Of a stretch of 64,000 bases of DNA, positions 37,139-45,588 are shown piece after piece. Source of the stretch: an uncultured Altererythrobacter sp. (lineage in GTDB: Bacteria > Pseudomonadota > Alphaproteobacteria > Sphingomonadales > Sphingomonadaceae); NCBI GenBank assembly GCA_913055875.1, contig CAJXJY010000013.1:27601-91600 (forward strand), read 5' to 3'. Both the position numbers and the translations under genes were made by a program. Every line of letters begins with the position of its first letter. Positions within the stretch are counted from its first letter, which is position 1. Below the pieces are notes generated by a model. It searched no databases. It was not told where the DNA came from and was given only the letters and a program-made list of their open reading frames with translations.

Positions 37139-37951
37139 ATGCTGGCCAAGACAATCCGCCGCGGTTTCGCCGCCCTGCTGGCCGCGGGCGCGATGGCGGC
37201 CTCGCCGCTCGCGGCGCAGCCGATCGAGACGATGGATCCCGACGATTTCGCGATCGACGGCGATCTCGAAGAGGCACCGGGCGACCAGCCCGTCTACACC
37301 GATGGCAACGGCGCCGGCGACAATGCGGTGGTATTCAGCGAGACCGCACCCGAAGGCGCGCCGCAGCCCATGCCTGCCAACGATCCTGCCGGGAATGCGA
37401 CAGTGGCCCCCAACTGGTCCGATCCCGCCGGCGCGCCCGACGGCGTCGAGCGTGCCCAGAACGCCTCCTCCACCTATGGCGAGGACGATCTGATCGGGGC
37501 CGCCGAGGGCGTGTTCGGCAAGGGCGCCGAGGGCCTCGCCAAGATGATCCGGGACCTGCTCAAGGAACAGGGGCAGCCCAACGCCTATATCGTCGGGCGC
37601 GAGGCGGGCGGGGCGTTCATCGTCGGCGCGCGCTACGGCTCGGGCACGCTGCATCACAAGGTCGAAGGGCAGCGCAAGGTCTACTGGACCGGCCCCTCGG
37701 TCGGCTTCGACGCGGGCGCCAACGCGGCCAACACCTTCGTGCTGGTCTACAACCTCTACGACAGCGAGGAGCTGTACGAGCGCTATCCCTCGGGCGAGGG
37801 GCAGGCCTATGTCGTCGGCGGGCTCACCGCGAGCTACCTGCGCAAGGGCGACGTGGTGATGATCCCGATCCGCGTCGGGGCCGGGCTGCGGCTCGGCGTC
37901 AACGCGGGCTACATGAAATTCAGCAAGAAGCAGCGCTGGCTGCCGTTCTGA
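37139..37951 (+). CDS. eipA: EipA-like envelope protein (DUF1134)
   Basis: A 270-residue periplasmic protein with signal peptide MLAKTIRRGFAALLAAGAMA to SPLAAQ. The conserved DUF1134 block covers the last 150 residues (FGKGAEGLAKMIRDLLKEQG, GAFIVGARYGSGTLHHKVEG, VYWTGPSVGFDAGANAANTF). EipA proteins of Brucella and Caulobacter support cell-envelope integrity. A low-complexity acidic/Pro linker lies at residues 28-110. The ATG at 37139 has a strong GAGGAGGGA site. The gene stands alone between tRNA-Ser and repeat copy A. Confidence 0.9.
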   Translation: MLAKTIRRGFAALLAAGAMAASPLAAQPIETMDPDDFAIDGDLEEAPGDQPVYTDGNGAGDNAVVFSETAPEGAPQPMPANDPAGNATVAPNWSDPAGAPDGVERAQNASSTYGEDDLIGAAEGVFGKGAEGLAKMIRDLLKEQGQPNAYIVGREAGGAFIVGARYGSGTLHHKVEGQRKVYWTGPSVGFDAGANAANTFVLVYNLYDSEELYERYPSGEGQAYVVGGLTASYLRKGDVVMIPIRVGAGLRLGVNAGYMKFSKKQRWLPF

Positions 37952-37994
37952 GGTTGTTTTCGGCATTGCAGTAGCGGCGCTCCTCCGGTCTCTA

Positions 37995-38163
37995 TTTTCC
38001 GGCGGTGACGAGACCTGTCGCTTGGTGGCAGTCGTCGGACCGCCGGGGCTGTTCCATCCCACGCCCCCACCCGGCCACCCATAGGTTACTATTGTCGGGG
38101 TGGCCGGGTGGGGGCGTGGGATGGAACAGCAAGGGCCGGACGGAGGTCCGGTCCGCACGCAAC
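37995..38163 (+). repeat. Long-hairpin intergenic repeat, copy A
   Basis: About 169 bp, running from TTTTCCGGCGGTGACGAGAC to CCGCACGCAAC. The core is a hairpin of more than 30 bp: CTGTTCCATCCCACGCCCCC onward pairs with its complement around the loop ATAGGTTACTATTGTC. A second small dyad (GGACGGAGGTCC) lies near the right end. Copies B (43621), C (53704) and D (60287) share the ends, core and loop. Confidence 0.9.
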
Positions 38164-38236
38164 CGAAGACTCCGGCAGGGCAGCGTGCCAGTGCCGGGCC
38201 CTTGTCCCATGTCACCGCACCGATAGGGCGACTTTC

Positions 38237-38268
38237 GGGGCCGCAACCGGATTTCGGGTTGCGGCCCC
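38237..38268 (+). promoter_or_regulatory. 12-bp hairpin upstream of the aminotransferase gene
   Basis: GGGGCCGCAACC pairs perfectly with GGTTGCGGCCCC around an 8-nt loop, 25 bp before the ATG at 38294. No U-run follows. It may be a leader hairpin or an end of repeat-associated sequence. Confidence 0.5.
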
Positions 38269-38293
38269 TCATGTGTCCGGCCATGGGTGCGCC

Positions 38294-39484
38294 ATGCTCG
38301 AGAGACTTGACGCCCAGCCCCCCGACGCGCTGCTCGCGCTGATCAGGATGCACGCCGAGGACGAGCGTGCGGACAAGATCGATCTCGGCGTCGGTGTCTA
38401 CCGTACCAACGAGGGCGCGACCCCGGTTTTCCGCGCGATCAAGCAGGCGGAGCAGCGGCTGGTCGAGGAACAGGATTCGAAGAGCTATCTCGGTCCCGAG
38501 GGCGATACCGGCTTCGTCGCAGCGCTGATGCCCTGGGTGTTCGGCGAGGATGCGACGATGCGGGGCCGGATCGAGGGGATGCAGACGCCGGGCGGCACCG
38601 GCGCGGTGCGGCTGGCGGTGTCGCTGGCGCAGAAGGCGGGCGTTTCGCGCGTGCACCTGGGCATGCCGAGCTGGCCCAACCACAAGCAGATCCTCGACGA
38701 TGTCGGGGTCGAAACGGTACCGTTCGAGCACGCAGATGCCGACGGGACGGCGAATCTCGATGCGGTGCTCGGCGCGATCCGCGGTGCCGGGGCCAACGCA
38801 GGCGGTGCCGATGCCGTGCTGCTGCACGGCTGCTGTCACAACCCGACCGGGGTGGACTACACGCCCGAACAATGGGCCGAGATCGCGCAAGCTTTCGCAG
38901 ACAGCGGGGTGCTGCCGATCCTCGACATCGCCTATCACGGGCTCGGGCAGGGGCTCGAAGAGGACGTTGCGGGCGCGCGGCAGGTCCTCGCTGCGGTGTC
39001 CGAGGCGCTGGTCGCCTATAGCTGCGACAAGAATTTCGGGCTCTATCGCGACCGCGTCGGCGCCTTCTACATGATGGCGAGCGAGCCGGGACAGCTGGGG
39101 GCGATCGCCTCCAACGCCAACGCGCTGGCGCGCGCCAACTGGTCGATGCCGCCCGATCACGGCGGCGCGGCGGTGCGCACGGTGCTGCGCGACGACGAGC
39201 TCACGCGGATGTGGCTCGACGAGGTCGCGGAGATGCGCGAGCGGATGCGCCGCGTGCGCGAGCGGCTGGCGGCGGCCGACAACGAGGCGCCGGGGCTGAA
39301 CCTGGCTGCGCTGGGCGAGCAGAACGGGCTGTTCGCGGTGCTGCCGCTGTCGAAGGAGCAGATCGTCCGGCTGCGCGAGGAACACGGCATCTATATGGCC
39401 GGTTCGGGGCGCATCAACGTCGCCGGGCTGCACGCGGGCAATACCGACCGGTTCATCGCGGCTTTGGCGGACGTGGCGGGTTAG
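38294..39484 (+). CDS. Aromatic/aspartate aminotransferase (class I, PLP)
   Basis: A 396-residue cytoplasmic PLP enzyme of the AspC/TyrB group (aspartate or aromatic amino acid with 2-oxoglutarate). The signatures are DLGVGVYRTNEGATPV, SYLGPEGDTGF, the cofactor Asn/Asp region HGCCHNPTGVD, LDIAYHGLGQG, and the Schiff-base lysine in SCDKNFGLYRDRVG. Length equals the family norm. The ATG at 38294 begins MLERLDAQPPDALLALI. The exact substrate preference (TyrB or AspC) cannot be fixed by eye. The GNAT gene starts 3 bp after its stop, so the two are co-transcribed. Confidence 0.93.
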   Translation: MLERLDAQPPDALLALIRMHAEDERADKIDLGVGVYRTNEGATPVFRAIKQAEQRLVEEQDSKSYLGPEGDTGFVAALMPWVFGEDATMRGRIEGMQTPGGTGAVRLAVSLAQKAGVSRVHLGMPSWPNHKQILDDVGVETVPFEHADADGTANLDAVLGAIRGAGANAGGADAVLLHGCCHNPTGVDYTPEQWAEIAQAFADSGVLPILDIAYHGLGQGLEEDVAGARQVLAAVSEALVAYSCDKNFGLYRDRVGAFYMMASEPGQLGAIASNANALARANWSMPPDHGGAAVRTVLRDDELTRMWLDEVAEMRERMRRVRERLAAADNEAPGLNLAALGEQNGLFAVLPLSKEQIVRLREEHGIYMAGSGRINVAGLHAGNTDRFIAALADVAG

Positions 39485-39487
39485 GCG

Positions 39488-40030
39488 ATGGACTGCCAGC
39501 CGACGCTCGAGAGCGAGCGGCTGCTGTTGAGGCCGCTGCGCGGGGATGACTGGGAGGCGCTGTTCGCGGTCGCTTCCGATCCGCTGGTGTGGGAACAGCA
39601 CCCGATCCACGACCGCTGGCGCGAAGACGTGTTCCGCGGCTTCTTCGACGAGGCGCTGCGCGAGGACGGGGCGCTGGTCGCGGTGCTGCGCGAGGAGGAT
39701 CGCATCGTCGGCAGCTCGCAATTCCGCGCCTGCCCGATCGCGCCCGACGAGACCGAGATCGGCTGGACCTTCCTCGAGCGTGCGCAATGGGGCACCGGGC
39801 TCAACCCGGCAATGAAGCGCCTGATGCTGGCGCATGCGCTGGAAAGCGCGCCGCGCGTGCTGTTCCGCATCGGCGACACCAATTGGCGCTCACGCAGGGC
39901 GCTCGAGAAGATCGGCGGCGCCCTGGTCGAGGACATGGTCGAGGAAGGCGAGTACAGGGGCCGCCCGGCGCGGCACGTGGTGTACGAGATCACGCGCGAG
40001 GGGTTCGCACATGGACCGCTGGGGTGTTGA
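39488..40030 (+). CDS. GNAT family N-acetyltransferase
   Basis: A 180-residue acetyltransferase of the RimJ/RimL-like GNAT subgroup. The opening LESERLLLRPLRGDDWEALFAVASDP is typical, and the acetyl-CoA-binding region is ETEIGWTFLERAQWGTGLNPAMKRLML. The late motif FRIGDTNWRSRRALEKIGG (usual N.S..ALEKLGF) is also clear. The target is unknown. It follows the aminotransferase with a 3-bp gap. Confidence 0.9.
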   Translation: MDCQPTLESERLLLRPLRGDDWEALFAVASDPLVWEQHPIHDRWREDVFRGFFDEALREDGALVAVLREEDRIVGSSQFRACPIAPDETEIGWTFLERAQWGTGLNPAMKRLMLAHALESAPRVLFRIGDTNWRSRRALEKIGGALVEDMVEEGEYRGRPARHVVYEITREGFAHGPLGC

Positions 40031-40526
40031 CACTCGGCGGGCGGGTTGCACCGGGTCGGTGTGCGTGCCCGATATTGCTGCCGCTGGTGCACCGGGCGCG
40101 GTGCGTACCGCGGATGGTTGTAGATAAACCATTGAAATACAATAACGTATTTATCTCTACGCGCCGTTGGCATGGCGACAGCGCGAGAGGTCGGCAGGCG
40201 ACTCCGGGGTTCGCTTGGGGCGAAATGTGTGACCATCCGTTTCGCCGGTGTCACGGGTATGTGACTTTCCGAGGGGCGCGCTTCGAGTGCGCGACACAGC
40301 GCAGGCGTCCACCCGTCGTCGCGGGCGAGGGCGCGGGCGGGGACGGCGAAGGACGGCGGGATACGCAGGCCGGTGCGGGGCGGGCGGTGGTCGGAGAAAT
40401 AGCGTACGGTGCGGCTCATCCGCGAGGTTAAGGCAGATTTTCGGCGTGTAGGAAAATGGAAAATAAGCCAACGGAGTGTTTACGCGACAGCGGGACGCAG
40501 AACCAAGAAGCAAGCCTTGCTTGCGA
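40031..40526. other. 496-bp convergent gap without a supported gene
   Basis: This lies between the 3' ends of the GNAT and Mrr genes. An AT-rich patch at 40120-40160 is embedded in GC-rich sequence. Open frames exist on the minus strand but show no protein-like composition or start signals. I see no terminator hairpin, tRNA or repeat copy here. Confidence 0.5.
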
Positions 40527-41411
40527 TTAGATTTCGAAAGCTTTTTCAAAAAGCTGCGGGATGTCATGATGTGAAACCAGTAAGACTCCCGTGGAAATAG
40601 CCAGCGCTTGAGCACTCGAAGTAAAGGGAGCGTTGGACAGGACTGCTGCCCGGTCCGCTCCATAGTATGCCTTCCCGGCGTGGGCTTCCTGAACCGCCTT
40701 ATTTCCGATGGCAGAGCTATAGAGTTTGCATTGCACGCATAATTTGCGACCCGCCTTAGTAGCGATGACATCGATGCCTTGGTCCCCTCCCGCAGAGGTT
40801 ACCTCCGCTTCCCATCCAAAGCCGGTGAGAGCATCCGCAACCCAATGCTCAAAAGCATGGCCGTCTACGGGAATGGTGGTGGTATCGAATCCGGTCGCTC
40901 TGTCACGAGTTTGATGGGAAGCGAGCTGCTCGGAAACCAACTCAACTGCTTCTGGATAGTCGATTGCGTCCGTATCTAAATCTATGCTCGCAAAAAACTC
41001 GTACAACGCCTCGTGTCGCCGATCTTCAACGATGGCACCATAGTCGTTTTTTTTAAATGCTCGATCCAAGTTTCTGACCAGTGCAGTTCGGTGGTGGTCG
41101 ATTGCATCGATCAAACGCTCACGTTCAAAAAATCGACGACGCGCTGATTCCTGCTCGGCTACTTGCACAGCCTTGTTCTGATTCTCTTGATTTAGTCGTG
41201 CTTTGGATAGCGTCCGCTCCCGCCAAAACCAGAATCCGACAATTACCGGGCTGCCATAGGTCAAAATGACGCTCACGATCATCAGCAACAGAGATATCCC
41301 CTCCGGCTCGCGACTGTCTGGTAGAAAGGCCAACGACAGGAAAAGCACGAGGATACCCGTGAACGAGATAGCCAAAATGTAGCCAATGAATGTTAGAAGT
41401 GATCTGAACAT
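40527..41411 (-). CDS. Membrane-anchored Mrr-type endonuclease
   Basis: A 294-residue protein with two N-terminal membrane helices (residues about 6-30 and 40-62), a charged coiled-coil linker (65-130) and a C-terminal Mrr-cat nuclease domain. The core reads E188 in HAFEHWVADAL, GGDQGID with D214, and VQCK with Q227-x-K229, an intact PD-(D/E)xK-like set. Such membrane-bound Mrr proteins are candidate defence nucleases acting on DNA at the membrane. Base composition is lower in GC than the neighbours and includes a T8 run, which suggests transfer. The ATG is at 41411. Confidence 0.85.
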   Translation of the reverse strand: MFRSLLTFIGYILAISFTGILVLFLSLAFLPDSREPEGISLLLMIVSVILTYGSPVIVGFWFWRERTLSKARLNQENQNKAVQVAEQESARRRFFERERLIDAIDHHRTALVRNLDRAFKKNDYGAIVEDRRHEALYEFFASIDLDTDAIDYPEAVELVSEQLASHQTRDRATGFDTTTIPVDGHAFEHWVADALTGFGWEAEVTSAGGDQGIDVIATKAGRKLCVQCKLYSSAIGNKAVQEAHAGKAYYGADRAAVLSNAPFTSSAQALAISTGVLLVSHHDIPQLFEKAFEI

Positions 41412-41480
41412 CTGAGACTCGACCCGCTAAGCTCAGAGCAGACTATCCCTTTTGAATCAAATAAACCATTCGAGCGGCTT

Positions 41481-42116
41481 CTACCCCCGCTCGAGCTTGC
41501 GCATCCGCTGCAGATATCGCGCCAGCACGTCGATCTCGAGATTGACCTTGTCGCCCTCCTCGAGCGCGCCGAGCGTCGTTACCTCGCCGGTATGCGGGAT
41601 GATGTTGAGCGCGAAGTCGCAGGTGCCGTCGGGGCGGTCGCGCACGTCGTTGACCGTCAGCGAGACGCCGTCGACGGTGATCGAACCCTTCTCCGCCACG
41701 AACGGCGCGAATTCGGCGGGCATGCGGATCGCGAGCCGGGTCGAGCCACCCTCGTCGCGCGCCAGCTTGACCTCGCCGACGCAATCGACATGGCCGGTGA
41801 CGATGTGCCCGCCGAGCTCGTCGCCGAGCCTGAGCGCGGTTTCGAGATTGAGCTTGCGACCCTGCTCCCACAGGCCGGGCACGGTGCGCTCGACGGTTCC
41901 GGTCGAGACGTCGACCGCGAACCACGCCCCATTTTCGCTATTCGGGTCCTTCTTCCCGCCGCGTTCGACCACGGTCAGGCACACGCCCGAACAGGCGATC
42001 GAGGCGCCGATCGCGATCTGTGCCGGGTCGTAGGGGCAGGCGATCCGGACGCGCAGGTCGCCCTTGCGCTCGACGCGGTCCACTGTGCCGATGGCGGTGA
42101 CGATGCCGGTGAACAT
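41481..42116 (-). CDS. ribE: Riboflavin synthase alpha subunit
   Basis: A 211-residue enzyme that dismutates two 6,7-dimethyl-8-ribityllumazine into riboflavin. The N-terminus MFTGIV and the two lumazine-binding repeats are clear (IACSGVCLTVVE and TGHVDCVGEV; then KGSITVDGVSLTVNDV and PHTGEVTTLGA). The start directly abuts the ribD stop, so ribD and ribE form an operon. Confidence 0.97.
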   Translation of the reverse strand: MFTGIVTAIGTVDRVERKGDLRVRIACPYDPAQIAIGASIACSGVCLTVVERGGKKDPNSENGAWFAVDVSTGTVERTVPGLWEQGRKLNLETALRLGDELGGHIVTGHVDCVGEVKLARDEGGSTRLAIRMPAEFAPFVAEKGSITVDGVSLTVNDVRDRPDGTCDFALNIIPHTGEVTTLGALEEGDKVNLEIDVLARYLQRMRKLERG

Positions 42117-43103
42117 TCAGGCGGGTTCCTCTCGCATGCGGGTGAAGGCCTCGAAACCGTCGCGGCCGAATTGGCGCCGTTCGGCCAATAGCCAGCGTCC
42201 GTGGGCATCGGCAAGCGAGGCGAGGCCGATATCGCCCAGCGCGGGGGTGCCGCCGCCGAGCAGGATCGGCGCGCGGTAGATTTCGAGCCGGTCGACGAGA
42301 TCGGCGGCGAGGAAGCTCGCCGCGGTCTGCGCTCCGCCCTCGACATAGAGATAAAGCACGCCGTCGAGCGCCGCGATGTCTTCGGGCGCGTGGATCGCGA
42401 TGACACCCTCGGGCACTTCGCCGCCGGTCAGCACGACGCGCTGCGGGCTGCGCGCTTCGAGGCCCGCCAGGCGCACGTCGAGCTGCGGTTCGTCGGCACG
42501 CCAGGTGCCGCCGCCGACCAGGATCGCATCGGCCAGAGCGCGGCGCGAATGGACATGCGCGCGCGCCGCATCGCCGGTGATCCAGCGGCTCTCGCCATCG
42601 GCCGTGGCGATGCAGCCGTCGAGCGACATGGCCAGCTTGAGCGTGACATGCGGCCGCCCGAGCCGCTGACGAGCGAGATATCCCGCCAGGCTGTCGCGCG
42701 AGGCGGGGCAGTCGAGCGTCTCGACCGCGATTCCCGCATCCGCGATCCCGGCGACACCCGCGCCCGAAGTGCGCGGATCGGGATCGAGCGTTCCGACCAC
42801 CACCCGCGCCAGCCCCGACTGCGTAATCAGCGAGGAGCAGGACGGCCCGCGTCCGGACGCGTGCGCGCAGGGTTCGAGCGTCGCGTAGAGCGTGGCGCCT
42901 CTTGCCCGCTCGCCCGCCTGTTCGAGCGCCACCGCTTCGGCGTGCGGCCGCCCTCCGGCCTGCGTCCAGCCGCGCCCGACCACGATTCCGTCCCTGGCTA
43001 TAGTGCAACCTACGGCGGGGTTGGGGCGGCTCAGCGGCCTGCCGCGCAGCGACAGCCGCGCTGCCGCGGCAAGCATGTCCGCGTCACTCGGACTGGTCGG
43101 CAA
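42117..43103 (-). CDS. ribD: Bifunctional riboflavin deaminase-reductase
   Basis: A 328-residue enzyme with an N-terminal zinc deaminase (PNPAVGCTIARDG, HAEAVAL, LEPCAHASGRGPSC) and a C-terminal NADPH reductase (RPHVTLKLAMSLDGCIATADGESRWITG). It does two steps of riboflavin synthesis. The start is a TTG at 43103, which keeps the usual residues before ML and has GGAAG about 10 bases upstream; an ATG at 43076 is the alternative. With the TTG start, the gene overlaps the upstream membrane-protein gene by 20 bp. Confidence 0.95.
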   Translation of the reverse strand: MPTSPSDADMLAAAARLSLRGRPLSRPNPAVGCTIARDGIVVGRGWTQAGGRPHAEAVALEQAGERARGATLYATLEPCAHASGRGPSCSSLITQSGLARVVVGTLDPDPRTSGAGVAGIADAGIAVETLDCPASRDSLAGYLARQRLGRPHVTLKLAMSLDGCIATADGESRWITGDAARAHVHSRRALADAILVGGGTWRADEPQLDVRLAGLEARSPQRVVLTGGEVPEGVIAIHAPEDIAALDGVLYLYVEGGAQTAASFLAADLVDRLEIYRAPILLGGGTPALGDIGLASLADAHGRWLLAERRQFGRDGFEAFTRMREEPA

Positions 43104-43551
43104 GCGCTTCTTCCGGGGTCTCGACGTTCTGCGTCAATTCGCGGCGGCGCCGTTCGGAGGCTTCCTGCTCGGCGGCGCGTTCGCGCGCCACGCGCTCGTC
43201 GATCGCGTCGACGTCCATGCCGGTCGCGCGGCCGAGATCGCGGTAGATCTCGCGGCGGCGTTCGGCCCGCGCTTCGTCCGCGGCGCGCAATTCGTCCTGG
43301 CGGCGCTGGTTCTCGATATTGCCGGCGAGAATTTCCGCATCGGTCCGCCCGTCCTCGAAGGTAGTGATGTAGGTCACCTCGGGGCGCGGGGGGGCGATAT
43401 AGTCCTTCTGCCAGATCACCAGCGACAGGATGCCGAGAGATATCAGCGCCGACAGCGCGAGGATCGGCAGGCGATAGGGCTGGGGGCGCTTGAAGTACTC
43501 CCAGAAATCGCTGATGCCTTCGGCCGGATTGAGCCTGCTTATTAAACTCAT
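43084..43551 (-). CDS. Hypothetical single-pass membrane protein with coiled coil
   Basis: A 155-residue protein. Residues about 28-48 (LPILALSALISLGILSLVIW) form one membrane helix with the N-terminus probably inside; PPRPEVTYITTFEDGRTDAE follows in the periplasm. The rest is an Arg/Glu-rich coiled coil (NIENQRRQDELRAADEARAE onward). I know no function. It ends 20 bp inside ribD and its start is 69 bp from repeat copy B, so it may be co-transcribed with ribD and ribE. Confidence 0.8.
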   Translation of the reverse strand: MSLISRLNPAEGISDFWEYFKRPQPYRLPILALSALISLGILSLVIWQKDYIAPPRPEVTYITTFEDGRTDAEILAGNIENQRRQDELRAADEARAERRREIYRDLGRATGMDVDAIDERVARERAAEQEASERRRRELTQNVETPEEALADQSE

Positions 43552-43620
43552 GGCTCCAAGATAGGCGCTGAGCGCCCGAAGCGCCAGTGGGTTGGAATAT
43601 GGGGGCGGGGTAGAGTTTTT

Positions 43621-43790
43621 GTTGCGTGCGGATCGGACCTCCGTCCGATCCTTGCGGCACCGGCCCACTCCCCCACCCGGCCACCCATAGGATACTATGG
43701 TCAGGGTGGCCGGGTGGGGGAGTGGGCCGGTGCCGCCCCGGCGGCCCGATGTCCGCCAAGCAGCGGCAGGTCTCGTCACCGCCGGAAAAC
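43621..43790 (-). repeat. Long-hairpin intergenic repeat, copy B
   Basis: About 170 bp, inverted relative to copy A: it begins GTTGCGTGCGGATCGGACC and ends CACCGCCGGAAAAC. The arms read GCACCGGCCCACTCCCCC and its complement, so both strands differ from copy A yet still pair. The loop ATAGGATACTATGGTC is turned over relative to the outer ends compared with copy A. It lies between the DUF4402 gene and the membrane-protein gene. Confidence 0.9.
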
Positions 43791-43799
43791 AACCAAACC

Positions 43800-44354
43800 T
43801 CAGTCGTAATCCACCGTGATCGGCACCCTCCCGCGCAGCCGGCCGCCGAGCGGCGAATTGCTGTCGGTGTGGAGCGTGCCGGAGAAGCGGAATTCGAGCT
43901 GGCCGGTCGAATCGAGGATCGGCAGCGACGGCAGGTCGGTGGTGAAATCTCGCAGCGTCGCGACGCCGCCCGACGGGTCGGTCATGGTGACGGTATCGGG
44001 GAATTCGATCCGGATCGGCTCGAGCGGCCGACCGGTGACGATCGCGCGGCCGGTTACGGGCATGCCGCCCGCATCGTCGAGCCCGCCGGTGACGAAACGC
44101 TCGCCGGTTGCGAGGTCGAGCCACACCTGGCCGATGCCGGTCCCGAGCAGCACCAGCCGCCCGAAATCGATATCGCTCTCGATGCTGAGAGCGATCTGCC
44201 GGCAATGCGGATTGTTCGGCGGCGGGTTGGGCTTGTTGCAGGCGGCGGGGCCGTTCCCGTTGCCATTGCCATTGCCATTGCCCTGGGCCAGCGCATGCGG
44301 CGCCATCGCCGCGAGCGCGACGCACAGCATGGGAAGGCCGATCCTGCCGAACAT
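43800..44354 (-). CDS. DUF4402 secreted protein with Gly-Asn repeat
   Basis: A 184-residue exported protein with signal peptide MFGRIGLPMLCVALAAMAPH to ALAQ. Directly after the cleavage site comes (GN)5, coded by a hexanucleotide repeat, then Pro/Asn-rich sequence with two cysteines. The DUF4402 domain follows (DIDFGRLVLLGTGIGQVWLD, then RFSGTLHTDSNSPLGGRLRG), a predicted beta-sandwich related to pilus or adhesin-like subunits. The ATG at 44354 was chosen for its signal peptide. The stop is 10 bp from repeat copy B. Confidence 0.8.
   Translation of the reverse strand: MFGRIGLPMLCVALAAMAPHALAQGNGNGNGNGNGPAACNKPNPPPNNPHCRQIALSIESDIDFGRLVLLGTGIGQVWLDLATGERFVTGGLDDAGGMPVTGRAIVTGRPLEPIRIEFPDTVTMTDPSGGVATLRDFTTDLPSLPILDSTGQLEFRFSGTLHTDSNSPLGGRLRGRVPITVDYD
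44249..44284. repeat. Hexanucleotide microsatellite coding (Gly-Asn)n
   Basis: Near-perfect GGCAAT repeats (minus strand) encode five Gly-Asn pairs right after the DUF4402 signal peptide. As a multiple of three, copy changes would lengthen or shorten the linker without a frameshift. Confidence 0.8.
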
Positions 44355-44410
44355 GGCCGGATTATCGCCGATCACGGTAAACGAAAGGTTGAAAACCGGT
44401 TCCGCGGGCG

Positions 44411-45133
44411 TCAGGGGAACGCGGCGTAGAGACTCCGCCCGTGCTCCTTGAGCCAGGCGTCGGCCTCGGCGAGCCGCTCGCCGTAAAGGCTTGCGAGCAG
44501 GGCGTGGAATTCGCGGCCGTGATCGAAATGGACCAGATGCGCGACCTCGTGCGCGACCACCGAGCGGCGGACGAAATCGGGCGCCTGCACCAATCGCCAG
44601 TTGATCCGCACCGTGCCGGTGGTCGAACAGCTCCCCCAGCGCCGCTTCGCCCGCGACAGCGCGAGCCTCGGCGCGGCCATGCCCGCGCATTCGCAATAAT
44701 GGGCGAGATCGTCCTGCATCAGTTCGAGCGCGCGCGTTTCGAGCCAGCGCTGCAGCCGCGTGGAGAGATGGCTTTCCGGCCCGCCCAGCCGGATCGCGCC
44801 CTCGACCGGCAGCGGCCTGCGCGGGTGGTCCTCGTGCCAGTCGATCTCAAGCTCGCCGCCGCGGAAACGAATCGTGCCGCCCGGAACGATTGCTACCGGC
44901 GGGGGCAGCGCGGCGAGTTGCTGCGCCAGCCACTCGCTCCGGCTGTGTGCGAAGGCGAGGGCATCCTGCGTGCGCCCCCAGCGCGGGATGGTGACGCGGA
45001 TCTCGCCGCCGTCGGGCGCAAGCCGCAAGGTCATCCGTTTCGCGCGCGGGTGGCGGCGAATTGCGACGGGCAATGTCCGTCCGCCGATCTCCAATACCGG
45101 ATCGCCCGCAGGACGCTGCAGCCATTCGATCAT
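44411..45133 (-). CDS. YgjP-like zinc metallopeptidase (DUF45/SprT-like)
   Basis: A 240-residue protein with the zinc motif HEVAHLVHFDHGREFH and the preceding RAKRRWGSCSTTGTVRINWRL, both characteristic of the YgjP/DUF45 group. The N-terminal part is beta-rich (VLEIGGRTLPVAIRRHPRAK). The physiological substrate is not known. Its ATG overlaps the stop of the upstream YcgN gene by four bases, within a minus-strand set with SCO1. Confidence 0.88.
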   Translation of the reverse strand: MIEWLQRPAGDPVLEIGGRTLPVAIRRHPRAKRMTLRLAPDGGEIRVTIPRWGRTQDALAFAHSRSEWLAQQLAALPPPVAIVPGGTIRFRGGELEIDWHEDHPRRPLPVEGAIRLGGPESHLSTRLQRWLETRALELMQDDLAHYCECAGMAAPRLALSRAKRRWGSCSTTGTVRINWRLVQAPDFVRRSVVAHEVAHLVHFDHGREFHALLASLYGERLAEADAWLKEHGRSLYAAFP

Positions 45134-45588
45134 GCAGCGTCGTCCTCGTCGAAATCCCATTCGACGATATGGTGTTCGAGCGGCCCCGCCTCGGTCTCGC
45201 TGACGACGCGCCCCGCGACCGACACGCCGGCGCGCTTCACGCCTTCGGAATCGCCGGTCAGGAGGTGGTGCCAGCGCGGCAGCGGCCGCCCCCTGGCGCG
45301 GCGGCGATAGGCGCAGGTTTCGGGCAGCCACGGCACGTCGTCGACGATCTTCAGCGTCAGCCGCAGGCAGTCGGGCACGAAGGCCTTGCGGTTCCTGTAG
45401 TCGCGGCAGCGCGCGGTGCCGGTGTCGAGCAGCTTGCATGCGACATTGGTGTGCTCGATCGCGCCGCTGGCATCGTCCTCGATCTTGTGCAGGCAGCACT
45501 GCCCGCAGCCGTCGCACAGTGCCTCCCATTCCGCGCGCGAGAGCTCTGCGAGCGGCAATTCCCAGAAGCGGTCCCTCAGCGCACCCAT
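45130..45588 (-). CDS. YcgN-family (UPF0260) cysteine-rich protein
   Basis: A 152-residue protein with the conserved cysteine cluster CDGCGQCCLHKIEDD and later CKLLD, CRDY, DCLRLT and TCAYRR, which suggests metal or Fe-S binding. The function of the family is not established. It overlaps the 3' end of the SCO1 gene by 13 bp and is coupled to the YgjP-like gene downstream. Confidence 0.9.
   Translation of the reverse strand: MGALRDRFWELPLAELSRAEWEALCDGCGQCCLHKIEDDASGAIEHTNVACKLLDTGTARCRDYRNRKAFVPDCLRLTLKIVDDVPWLPETCAYRRRARGRPLPRWHHLLTGDSEGVKRAGVSVAGRVVSETEAGPLEHHIVEWDFDEDDAA

Noticed and set aside
37995..38163. Insertion sequence for the long-hairpin repeat
   Set aside because: The element is only about 170 bp and codes for no transposase; at most it is a non-autonomous element.
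38237..38268. Rho-independent terminator before the aminotransferase gene
   Set aside because: The stem is strong but there is no U-run and it lies 25 bp before a start codon, so I list it only as a leader hairpin.
40157..40771. Minus-strand frame in the gap after the GNAT gene
   Set aside because: Composition is not protein-like, it overlaps the Mrr gene end, and no ribosome site is visible.
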